Source: Antedon mediterranea (taxonomy: Eukaryota; Echinodermata; Crinoidea; Comatulida; Antedonidae). Taken from it: a DNA stretch of 64,000 bases. Below the pieces are notes generated by a model. That model was given only the letters and a program-made list of their open reading frames with translations. It made no database searches and was not told the DNA's origin. Below are positions 1 to 11,953 of the stretch, one piece after another (the stretch's first letter is position 1; each line of letters opens with the position of its first letter). The stretch is taken from contig NC_092670.1 in NCBI RefSeq assembly GCF_964355755.1, forward strand, positions 5,789,001-5,853,000. Direction: 5' to 3'. A program made the translations under genes and the position numbers.

Positions 1-883
1 AAAATTATTTTTATTACATATTCTGGAAGTTGATGAGTTGTAGATATCAGATCATGCATTAATATGGCTAACCGGACATTGTGACGTCATCGTATGGCCA
101 CGCGAATATGAAATTTAGGATTTTTGTATCTTTCGTCATAACTCCTCACATTTAATAGAGGGCATCTCCACTTATCCGTTTTCCATTTTCACCCCGATTT
201 TGATATTGTCTAGGTCAATCAACTATCTTTAGCATGAGTTGAAAATATTTTAATTTTTATGACGTCATCATGCCTAAAAATTTAAATTACGTGTGGCATT
301 AATTTCATCTTTACAGTAAATTTCAATCTGTTATAGCTCGTAAGAATAAAATGCGATAATCACGATTAAAACGTTTTCTTGAAGCTATTGGATTGTAGAT
401 ACAAAATCATGTCAAAATTTTGCCAATCGGATGTGGTGACGTCATCATATGGCCAGTTAAATAAAAAAAGTCGTATTTTCATCTTTTGCGTCATAGTTCA
501 TTACATTTAAAAGAGCGCGCATTAATATTTCACGCATTCAAATTTCTTCTACACGTTAATATGTTGTTGCTGAGATAATTTCCTTCCAAAATTGCTACCT
601 TCGCGTTTCATTTTAAAACCATCAACATGTTAAAAATTGCAATAAATAGCGGGTCCCGTAATTTCCCCTATTCTACACTGTATGTGATATGTATACAGAT
701 TACACTGTGTATACTATATATGAATCAAAATAATAGAATTCAGCAATAACAACATATCATAGTCTTCAGTTCAGGTCATAATGCCATAATCTTTTTCCGT
801 GTGCAATATTCCAACGTATGGCGTGGACGTGGCGTTTGTCGTGCGGATAACTAACTCGTCAAAGTGACGAGTTTCATGTCTAG
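1..883 (+). mobile_element. Helentron-like monomer 1 (5' end outside window)
   Basis: This is the 3' part of a monomer, cut by the window edge. Its first 500 nt match 9,526-10,030 at an offset of 9,525. Further in it diverges, so this unit is a mosaic. It has the rarer 3' subtype, with 'gtgcggataactaactcgtc' ahead of the hairpin, which monomers 4 and 9 share. Confidence 0.75.
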
Positions 884-889
884 TCTTAA

Positions 890-2493
890 TTGGTTATCCG
901 CAACGAAGTTGCAGGATAACCTCTTGTGATTGTACGAAATCATCATCATCATCATCATCAACTTTTTATTCTTCTTCTTTCTTTCTGTATGATTTTTGTG
1001 TAACGCTTTTCTCTGAAACTTGCAAACATAACATTTTGTTAACTATGTTAACATTTTGACATTTATGTAACGTCGTCAAGCGAAGCTTTTCATGATGTTT
1101 ACAATTGCGCAACGTGACGTACGCGCGATTTAACGATTTTCTCGTATTTAACATATGTCGAAAACCAAATAACATTTCAACTTGAAACTTTGCAAAAGTT
1201 TAATTTATATCATGCGCTAACTTTCTGTTGAAAAAAAATTGCGTGTTTTACACAAAGTTACGCGCGCACGCGCATTTAAAATTTCAAAATGCGCGAAACT
1301 AATTTATAATCAACTTTCTACGCGTTTCATGTCGTTTTAAGCATGTAAAAAATTCCCACGCGTGCGCACATTTTTACGTGTGCGGTGCGCACGTAGCATT
1401 GAAAACGTATTTTTTTCGCGTGATTTATGTTTTTCCAGCCTTTTCATGTAATTTTACCAAATTTTTAACAATTTCGACTTAAAGATACGTCATACGAGCA
1501 CGTCGAATTGGACAATTTGCGCTCGTTTTTTATGAAAAGGTTAAAAAATTCGTTTAAAATATGCCTTTTTTTAAACAGTCGTAATTTCTAAACTAAACGG
1601 TCAACTTTTTGTGGATGGCATATTCTGGAAGTAGATGAGTTGTAGATATCGGATCAGGTATTAATATGGCTAACCGGACATTGTGACGTCATCGTATGGC
1701 CACGCGAATATAAAATTTAGGATTTTTGTATCTTTCGTCATAGCTCATCACATTGAATAGAGCGCATCTCCACTTATCCGTTTTCCATTTTCACCCCGAT
1801 TTTGATATTGTCTAGGTCAATCAACTATCTTTCGCATGAGTGAAAAATATTTTAATTTTTATGACGTCATCATGCCTAAAAATTGAAATCACGTGTGGCA
1901 TCAATTTCATCTTTACAGTAAATTTTAATCTGTTATAGCTCGTAAGAATAAAATGTGATAATCACGATTAAAACTTTTTCTGGAAGCTATTGGATTGTAG
2001 ATACGAAATTATGTTAAAATGTTGCCAATCGGATGTTGTGACGTCATCATATGGCCAGTTAAATAAAAAAGGTCGTATTTTCATCTTTTGCGTCATAATT
2101 CATTACATTTAAAAGAGCGCGCATCAATATTTCACGTATTCAAATTTCTTCTACACGCTAATACGTTGTTGCTGAGATAATTTACTTTCGGAATTGCTAC
2201 CTTCGCGTTTCATTTTAAAACCGTCAACATGTTAAAAATTGCAATAAATAGCGGGTCCCGTAATTTCACCTATTCTACACTGTATGTGATATGGATACAG
2301 ATTAGACTGTGTATACTATATATGAATTTAAATAATAAAATTCAGCAATAACAACATATCATATTCTTCAGTTCAGGTCATAATGCCAACGTGAACACTT
2401 CCTTTTGTCCTCAACCTATCCCCTTAATGTTAATGTTGCACCACTTGCGCGGCGGATAACCAAACTCGTCAAAGTGACGAGTTACATGTCTAG
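890..2493 (+). mobile_element. Helentron-like monomer 2 (with full 5' terminus)
   Basis: It begins at TTGGTTATCCGC (890). A 5' inverted repeat follows (GGTTATCC, GCAAC, GTTGC, GGATAACC) and then a (CAT)n tract at 940-960. It ends at CTAG 2490-2493. Two related halves of about 355 nt offset, each with GTGACGTCAT and ATGGCC, make up its 3' part. Confidence 0.75.
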
Positions 2494-4018
2494 TCTTCTT
2501 TCTTTCTGTATGATTTTTGTGTAACGCTTTTCTCTAAAACTTGCAAACATAACATTTTGTTAACTATGTTAACATTTTGACATTTATGTAACGTCGTCAA
2601 GCGAAGCTTTTCATGATGTTTACAATCGCGCAACGTGACGTACGCGCGATTTAACGATTTTCTCGTATTTAACATATGTCGAAAACCAAATAACATTTTA
2701 AAGTGAAACTTTGCAAAAGTTTAATTTATATCATGCGCTAACCTTCTGTTGAAAAAAAATTGCGTGTTTTACACAAATTTACGCGCGCACGCGCATTTAA
2801 AATTTCAAAATGCGCAAAATTAATTTCTAATCAACTTTCTACGCGTTTCATGTCGGTTTAAGCATTTCAAAAATTCCCACGCATGCGCACATTTTTACGT
2901 GTGCGGAGCGCACGTAGCATTGAAAACGTATTTTTTTCGCGTGATTTATGTTTTTCCAGCCTTTTCTAGTAATTTTACCAAATTTTAAACAATTTTGACT
3001 TAAAGATACGTCATACGAGCACGTCGAATTGGACAATTTGCGCGCGTTTTTTATGAAAACGTTAAAAAATTCGTTTAAAATATGCCTTTTTTAAAACAGT
3101 CGTAATTTCTAAACTAAACGGTCAACTTTTTGTGGATGGCATTTTCTGGAAGTAGATGAGTTGTAGATATTGGATCAGGTATTAATATGGCTAACCGGAC
3201 ATTGTGATGTCATCGTATGGCCACGCAAATATAACATTTAGGATTTTGTATCTTTCGTCATAGCTCATCACATTGAATAGAGCGCATCTCCACTTATCCG
3301 TTTTCCATTTTCACCCCGATTTTGATATTGTCTAGGTCAATCAACTATCTTTCGCATGAGTTAAAAATATTTTAATTTTTTTTACGTCATCGTGCTTAAA
3401 AATTTAAATCACGTGTGGCATTAATTTCATCTTTACAGTAAATTTTAATCTGTTATAGCTCGTAAGAATAAAATGTGATAATCACGATTAAAACTTTTTC
3501 TGGAAGCTATTGGACTGTAGATACGAAATTATGTAAAAATGTTGCCAATCGGATGTTGTGACGTCATCATATGGCCAGTTAAATAAAAAAGGTCGTATTT
3601 TCATCTTTTGCGTCATAATTCATTACATTTAAACGAGCGCGCATCAATATTTCACGTATTCAAATTTCTTCTACATGCTAATACGTTGTTGCTGAGATAA
3701 TTTCGTTTCGGAATTGCTACCTTCGCGTTTCATTTTAAAACCGTCAACATGTTAAAAATTGCAATAAATAGCGGGTCCCGTAATTTCACCTATTCTACAC
3801 TGTATGTGATATGGATACAGATTATACTGTGTATACTACAGTATATATGAATTTAAACAATAAATTTCAGCAATAACAACATATCATATTCTTCAGTTCA
3901 GGTCATAATGCCAACGTGAACACTTCCTTTTGTCCTCAACCTATCCCCTTAATGTTAATGTTGCACCACTTGCGCGGCGGATAACCAAACTCGTCAAAGT
4001 GACGAGTTACATGTCTAG
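2494..4018 (+). mobile_element. Helentron-like monomer 3 (short form)
   Basis: It starts TCTTCTTTCTTTCTGTATGA directly after the previous CTAG, with no 5' TTGGTTATCC block. It is nearly identical to monomer 6 at an offset of 4,724 nt, sharing private variants such as 'gatgtcatcg' and the 'tactacagtatatatg' insertion. Confidence 0.75.
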
Positions 4019-4030
4019 TCTTTTTCTTAA

Positions 4031-5695
4031 TTGGTTATCCGCAACGAAGTTGCAGGATAACCTCTTGTGATTGTACGAAATCATCATCATCATCAACTTT
4101 TTATTTTTAGTTATCCGCACTCAGCGGATAACTCCTTGTAACTGTCCTGTTTCATCATCTTTTTTTTTTTTCTGTATTATTCTTTCTTTCTGTCATTTTT
4201 GTGCAGAGCATATCTCAAAAACGTGTAAAGTTAACATTTCATAACTTTGTCAACATATGTGTATTCACCTGAAGTTTTGCTTTTCTATTTTTGAATGACG
4301 TCAGAATTGCACAACATGACTTACGCGCGTTTTAACGAATTTCGCGTATTTAACATACATCGAAAACCATATAACAATTTAAATTGAAACTTATTAAAAG
4401 TTTTAGTTATATCTTGCGCTAACTGACTTTGTAAAAAAAATGGCATGTTTTACACGAAGTTACGCGCGCACGCGCGTTTAAAATTTCAAAACGCGAAAAA
4501 TCAATTTCTAATCAACTTTCTACGCGTTTCATGTCATTTTGAGCAGGTAAAAAATTCCTACGCGTGCGCATTTTTTTACGCGCGCCGTGCGCACGTAGCG
4601 TTGAAAACAATTTTTTTCACGTGATTTATGTTTTTCCAGCCTTTTGTAGTAATTTTACCAACTTTTAAACGATTTAGACTTAAAATTACGTCATACGGGC
4701 ACGTCGAATTGGATAATTTACGTGGGTTTTTGATGAAAAAGGTAAAAAATTCGTAAAAATTTGTCAAAATTATGCCTTTTTTTAAACAGTCGTAATTTCT
4801 AAACTGGACGGTCAACTTTTTGTGAATGACATATTCTTGAGGTTGATGAGGTGTAGATATCGGATCATGTAATAATTTGGCTAACCGGACATTGTGACGT
4901 CATCGTATGGCCACGCGAATATAAAATATAGGATTTTTGTATCTTTCATCATAGCGCATGACATTTAATAGAGCGCATCTCCAATTATCTGTTTTCCATT
5001 TTTACCCCGATTTTTATATTATCTAGGTCAATCAACTATCTTTCGTATGAGTTAAAAATATTTTAATTTTTATGACGTCATCATGTCTAAAAATGTAAAT
5101 AACGTGGGTCACTTATTTTCGTCTTTACAGTAAATTTCAATCTGTTATAGCTCGTCAGAATAAAACGTGATAATCATGATTAAAACGTTTTCTGGAAGCT
5201 ATTGGATTGTAGATACGAATTTATGTAAACATTTTGCCAATCGGATGTTGTGACGTCATCATATGACCAGTTAAATAAAAAAAGTCGTATTTTCATCTTT
5301 TGCGTCATAATTCATCACATTTAAAAGAGCGCGCATCAATATTTTACTTATTTAAATTTCTTCTACACATTAATATTTTGTTGCCGAGATAATTTCCTTC
5401 CGAAATTGCTATCTTAGTATTTCATTTTGATACCGTCGCTATGTTAAAAATTTGATTAAATGGCGTGTCCAGTCATTTCACCTATTCTACACAGTATGTA
5501 ATATGTATACAGATTATATTGTATATATAATATGACACAAAATAACAGAATTCAGCAATAACAACATATCATATTCTTCAGATCAGGTCATATTGCCACA
5601 ATCTTTTTCTGTGTGCAATATTCTAACGTATGACGTCTACGTGACCTTTGTCGTGCGGATAACTAACTCGTCAAAGTGACGAGTTACATGTCTAG
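4031..5695 (+). mobile_element. Helentron-like monomer 4 (long form, two nested 5' ends)
   Basis: Two 5'-type termini are stacked: TTGGTTATCCGC at 4031, and the palindrome AGTTATCCGC / GCGGATAACT at 4109-4133. The body (TGTCATTTTTGTGCAGAGC) is a diverged subfamily shared with monomer 7. The 3' end is the rarer 'gtgcggataactaactcg' subtype. Confidence 0.75.
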
Positions 5696-7217
5696 TTCTT
5701 CTTTCTTTCTGTATGATTTTTGTGTAACGCTTTTCTCTGAAACTCGCAAACATAACATTTCGTTAACTATGTTATCATTTTGACATTTACGTAACGTCGT
5801 CATGCGAAGCTTTTCATGACGTTTACAATTGCGCAACGTGACGTACGCGCGATTTAACGATTTTCTCGTATTTAACATATGTCGAAAACCAAATAACATT
5901 TTAAAGTGAAACTTTGCAAAAGTTTAATTTATATCATGCGCTAACTTTCTGTTGAAAAAAAATTGCGTGTTTTACACAAAGTTACGCGCGCACGCGCATT
6001 TAAAATTTCAAATTGCGCAAAATTAATTTATAATCAACTTTCTACGCGTTTCATGTCGTTTTAAGCATGTCAAAAATTCCCACGCGTGCGCACATTTTTA
6101 CGTGTGCGGTGCGCACGTAGCATTGAAAACGTATTTTTTTCGCGTAATTTATGTTTTTCCAGCCTTTTCTAGTAATTTTACCAAATTTTAAACAATTTCG
6201 ACTTAAAGATACGTCATACGAGCACGTCGAATTGGACAATTTGCGCGCGTTTTTTATGAAAAGGTTAAACAATTCGTTTAAAATATGCCTTTTTTTAAAC
6301 AGTCGTAATTTCTAAACTAGACGGTCAACTTTTTGTGGATGACATATTCTGGAAGTAGATGAGTTGTAGATGTCGGATCAGGTATTAATATGGCTAACCG
6401 GACATTGTGACGTCATCGTATGGCCACGCGAATATAAAATTTAGGATTTTTGTATCTTTCGTCATAGCTCATCACATTGAATAGAGCGCATCTCCACTTA
6501 TCCGTTTTCCATTTTCACCCCGATTTTGATATTGTCTAGGTCAATCAACTATCTTTCGCATGAGTTAAAAATATTTTTATTTTTTTGACGTCGTCATGCC
6601 TAAAAATTTAAATCACGTGTGGCATCAATTTCATCTTTACAGTAAATTTTAATCTGTTATAGCTCGTAAGAATAAAATGTGATAATCACGATTAAAACTT
6701 TTTCTGGAAGCTATTGGATTGTAGATACGAAATTATGTAAAAATGTTGCCAATCGGATGTTGTGACGTCATCATATGGCCAGTTAAATAAAAAAGGTCGT
6801 ATTTTCATCTTTTGCGTCATAATTCATTACATTTAAAAGAGCGCGCATCAATATTTCACGTATTCAAATTTCTTCTACACGTTAATACGTTGTTGCTGAG
6901 ATAATTTTCTTTCGGAATTGCTACCTTAGCGTTTCATTTTAAAACCGTCAACATGTTAAAAATTGCAATAAATAGCGGGTCCCGTAATTTCACCTATTCT
7001 ACACTGTATGTGATATGGATACAGATTATACTGTGTATACTATATATGAATTTAAACAATAAAATTCAGCAATAACAACATATCATATTCTTCAGTTCAG
7101 GTCATAATGCCAACGTGAACACTTCCTTTTGTCCTCAACCTATCCCCTTAATGTTAATGTTGCACCACTTGCGCGGCGGATAACCAAACTCGTCAAAGTG
7201 ACGAGTTACATGTCTAG
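5696..7217 (+). mobile_element. Helentron-like monomer 5
   Basis: Short-form monomer with the standard body and CTAG at 7214-7217. Start position is set by the preceding CTAG. Confidence 0.75.
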
Positions 7218-8742
7218 TCTTCTTTCTTTCTGTATGATTTTTGTGTAACGCTTTTCTCTAAAACTTGCAAACATAACATTTTGTTAACTATGTTAACATT
7301 TTGACATTTATGTAACGTCGTCAAGCGAAGCTTTTCATGATGTTTACAATCGCGCAACGTGACGTACGCGCGATTTAACGATTTTCTCGTATTTAACATA
7401 TGTCGAAAACCAAATAACATTTTAAAGTGAAACTTTGCAAAAGTTTAATTTATATCATGCGCTAACCTTCTGTTGAAAAAAAATTGCGTGTTTTACACAA
7501 AGTTACGCGCGCACGCGCATTTAAAATTTCAAAATGCGCAAAATTAATTTCTAATCAACTTTCTACGCGTTTCATGTCGGTTTAAGCATGTCAAAAATTC
7601 CCACGCATGCGCACATTTTTACGTGTGCGGAGCGCACGTAGCATTGAAAACGTATTTTTTTCGCGTGATTTATGTTTTTCCAGCCTTTTCTAGTAATTTT
7701 ACCAAATTTTAAACAATTTTGACTTAAAGATACGTCATACGAGCACGTCGAATTGGACAATTTGCGCGCGTTTTTTATGAAAACGTTAAAAAATTCGTTT
7801 AAAATATGCCTTTTTTAAAACAGTCGTAATTTCTAAACTAAACGGTCAACTTTTTGTGGATGGCATTTTCTGGAAGTAGATGAGTTGTAGATATTGGATC
7901 AGGTATTAATATGGCTAACCGGACATTGTGATGTCATCGTATGGCCACGCAAATATAACATTTAGGATTTTGTATCTTTCGTCATAGCTCATCACATTGA
8001 ATAGAGCGCATCTCCACTTATCCGTTTTCCATTTTCACCCCGATTTTGATATTGTCTAGGTCAATCAACTATCTTTCGCATGAGTTAAAAATATTTTAAT
8101 TTTTTTTACGTCATCGTGCTTAAAAATTTAAATCACGTGTGGCATTAATTTCATCTTTACAGTAAATTTTAATCTGTTATAGCTCGTAAGAATAAAATGT
8201 GATAATCACGATTAAAACTTTTTCTGGAAGCTATTGGACTGTAGATACGAAATTATGTAAAAATGTTGCCAATCGGATGTTGTGACGTCATCATATGGCC
8301 AGTTAAATAAAAAAGGTCGTATTTTCATCTTTTGCGTCATAATTCATTACATTTAAACGAGCGCGCATCAATATTTCACGTATTCAAATTTCTTCTACAT
8401 GCTAATACGTTGTTGCTGAGATAATTTCCTTTCGGAATTGCTACCTTCGCGTTTCATTTTAAAACCGTCAACATGTTAAAAATTGCAATAAATAGCGGGT
8501 CCCGTAATTTCACCTATTCTACACTGTATGTGATATGGATACAGATTATACTGTGTATACTACAGTATATATGAATTTAAACAATAAATTTCAGCAATAA
8601 CAACATATCATATTCTTCAGTTCAGGTCATAATGCCAACGTGAACACTTCCTTTTGTCCTCAACCTATCCCCTTAATGTTAATGTTGCACCACTTGCGCG
8701 GCGGATAACCAAACTCGTCAAAGTGACGAGTTACATGTCTAG
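7218..8742 (+). mobile_element. Helentron-like monomer 6 (near twin of monomer 3)
   Basis: Short-form monomer that repeats monomer 3 almost base for base over its whole length. It is followed immediately by the TTGGTTATCCGC start of monomer 7, showing a direct end-to-start junction. Confidence 0.75.
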
Positions 8743-10426
8743 TTGGTTATCCGCAACGAAGTTGCAGGATAACCTCTTGTGATTGTACGAAATCATCATC
8801 ATCATCAACTTTTTATTAGTTATCCGCACTATGGCGGATAACTCCTTGTAACTGTCCTGTTTCATCATCTTTTTTTTTTTTTTTTTTTTCTGTATTATTC
8901 TTCTTTCTTTCTGTCATTTTTGTGCAGAGCGTATCTCTAAAACGTGTAAAGTTAACATTTTATAACTTTGTCAACATATGGGCAATCACGTGAAGTTGTG
9001 CTTTCCTATAATTGAATGACGTCAGAGTTGCGCAACATGACTTACGCGCGTTTTTATGAATTTCGCGTATTTAACATAGATCGAAAACCATATAACAATT
9101 TAAATTGAAACTTAGCAAAAGTCTAATTTATATCGTGCGCAAACTTTTTGTGCACTAAAAATGGCATGTTTTACACAAAGTTACGCGCGCACGCGCGTTT
9201 AAAATTTTCCAATGCGAAAAATCAATTTCTAATCAACTTTATACGCGTTTCATGTCATTTTGAGCATGTCAAAAATTCCCACACGTGCGCAAATTTTTAC
9301 GCGCGTGGTGCACACGTAGCGTTAAAAACGTCATTTTTTCGAGTGATTTATGTTTTTCCAGCCTTTTCTAGTAATTTTACCAACTTTTAAATAATTTCGA
9401 CTTCAAATTACGTCATACGAGCACGTAGAATATGATAATTTGCGAGCTTTTTTGATGAAAAACTTCAAAAATTCGTCAAAATTAAGCCTTTTTTTAAACA
9501 ATCGTAGTTTCTAAACTAAACGGTAAAAATTATTTTTATTACATATTCTGGAAGTTGATGAGTTGTAGATATCAGATCATGCATTAATATGGCTAACCGG
9601 ACATTGTGACGTCATCGTATGGCCACGCGAATATGAAATTTAGGATTTTTGTATCTTTCGTCATAACTCCTCACATTTAATAGAGGGCATCTCCACTTAT
9701 CCGTTTTCCATTTTCACCCCGATTTTGATATTGTCTAGGTCAATCAACTATCTTTAGCATGAGTTTAAAATATTTTAATTTTTATGACGTCATCATGCCT
9801 AAAAATTTAAATTACGTGTGGCATTAATTTCATCTTTACAGTAAATTTCAATCTGTTATAGCTCGTAAGAATAAAATGTAATAATCACGATTAAAACGTT
9901 TTCTTGAAGCTATTGGATTGTAGATACAAAATCATGTAAACATTTTGCCAATCGGATGTGGTGACGTCATCATATGGCCAGTTAAATAAAAAAAGTCGTA
10001 TTTTCATCTTTTGCGTCATAATTCATTACATTTAAAAGAGCGCGCATCAATATTTCACGTATTCAAATTTCTTCTACACGCTAATACGTTGTTGCTGAGA
10101 TAATTTCCTTTCGGAATTGCTACCTTCGCGTTTTATTTTAAAACCGTCAACATGTTAAAAATTGCAATAAATAGCAGGTCCCGTAATTTCACCTATTCTA
10201 CACTGTATGTCACTGTATGTGATATGGATACAGAATATACTGTGTATACTATATATGAATTTAAATAATAAAATTCAGCAATAACAACATATCATATTCT
10301 TCAGTTCAGATCATAATGCCAACGTGAACACTTCCTTTTGTCCTCAACCTATCCCCTTAATGTTAATGTTGCACCACTTGCGCGGCGGATAACCAAACTC
10401 GTCAAAGTGACGAGTTACATGTCTAG
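8743..10426 (+). mobile_element. Helentron-like monomer 7 (long form)
   Basis: It carries TTGGTTATCCGC at 8743 and the second palindrome AGTTATCCGC...GCGGATAACT at 8818, followed by a poly-T run. The 3' end has a private 'ctgtatgtcactgtatg' duplication near 10,205 that recurs in the stub at 23,803-24,042. Confidence 0.75.
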
Positions 10427-11953
10427 TTCTTCTTCTTTCTTTCTGTATGATTTTTGTGTAACGCTTTTCTCTGAAACTTGCAAACATAACATTTTGTTAA
10501 CTATGTTAACATTTTGACATTTATGTAACGTCGTCAAGCGAAGCTTTTCATGATGTTTACAATTGCGCAAAGTGACGTACGCGCGATTTAACGATTTTCT
10601 CGTATTGAACATATGTCGAAAACCAAATAACATTTCAACTTGAAACTTTGCAAAAGTTTAATTTATATCATGCGCTAACTTTCTGTTGAAAAAAAATTGC
10701 GTGTTTTACACAAAGTTACGCGCGCACGCGCATTTAAAATTTCAAAATGCGCGAAACTAATTTATAATCAACTTTCTACGCGTTTCATGTCGTTTTAAGC
10801 ATGTAAAAAATTCCCACGCGTGCGCACATTTTTACGTGTGCGGTGCGCACGTAGCATTGAAAACGTATTTTTTTCGCGTGATTTATGTTTTTCCAGCCTT
10901 TTCATGTAATTTTACCAAATTTTTAACAATTTCGACTTAAAGATACGTCATACGAGCACGTCGAATTGGACAATTTGCGCGCGTTTTTTATGAAAAGGTT
11001 AAACAATTCGTTTAAAATATGCCTTTTTTTAAACAGTCGTAATTTCTAAACTAGACGGTCAACTTTTTGTGGATGACATATTCTGGAAGTAGATGAGTTG
11101 TAGATGTCGGATCAGGTATTAATATGGCTAACCGGACATTGTGACGTCATCGTATGGCCACGCGAATATAAAATTTAGGATTTTTGTACCTTTCGTCATA
11201 GCTCATCACATTGAATAGAGCGCATCTCCACTTATCCGTTTTCCATTTTCACCCCGATTTTGATATTGTCTAGGTCAATCAACTATCTTTCGCATGAGTT
11301 AAAAATATTTTTATTTTTTTGACGTCATCATGCCTAAAAATTTAAATCACGTGTGGCATTAATTTCATCTTTACAGTAAATTTTAATCTGTTATAGCTCG
11401 TAAGAATAAAATGTGATAATCACGATTAAAACTTTTTCTGGAAGCTATTGGATTGTAGATACGAAATTATGTAAAAATGTTGCCAATCGGATGTTGTGAC
11501 GTCAACATATGGCCAGTTAAATAAAAAAGGTCGTATTTTCATCTTTTGCGTCATAATTCATTACATTTAAAAGAGCGCGCATCAATATTTCCCGTATTCA
11601 AATTTCTTCTACACGCTAATACGTTGTTGCTGAGATAATTTCCTTTCGGAATTGCTACCTTCGCGTTTCATTTTAAAACCGTAAACATGTTAAAAAATTG
11701 CAATAAATAGCGGGTTCCGTAATTTCACCTATTCTACACTGTATGTGATATGGATACAGATTATACTGTGTATACTATAATATGAATTTAAATAATAAAA
11801 TTCAGCAATAACAACATATCATATTCTTCAGTTCAGATCATAATGCCAACGTGAACACTTCCTTTTGTCCTCAACCTATCCCCTTAATGTTAATGTTGCA
11901 CCACTTGCGCGGCGGATAACCAAACTCGTCAAAGTGACGAGTTACATGTCTAG
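10427..11953 (+). mobile_element. Helentron-like monomer 8
   Basis: Short-form monomer. Its 5' third resembles monomer 2 and its 3' part resembles monomer 5, so it looks recombinant. Confidence 0.75.

Noticed and set aside
940-960. CRISPR-like or regulatory meaning of the CATCATCAT tracts
   Set aside because: Simple trinucleotide repeats near the 5' end of a transposon; there are no spacers.
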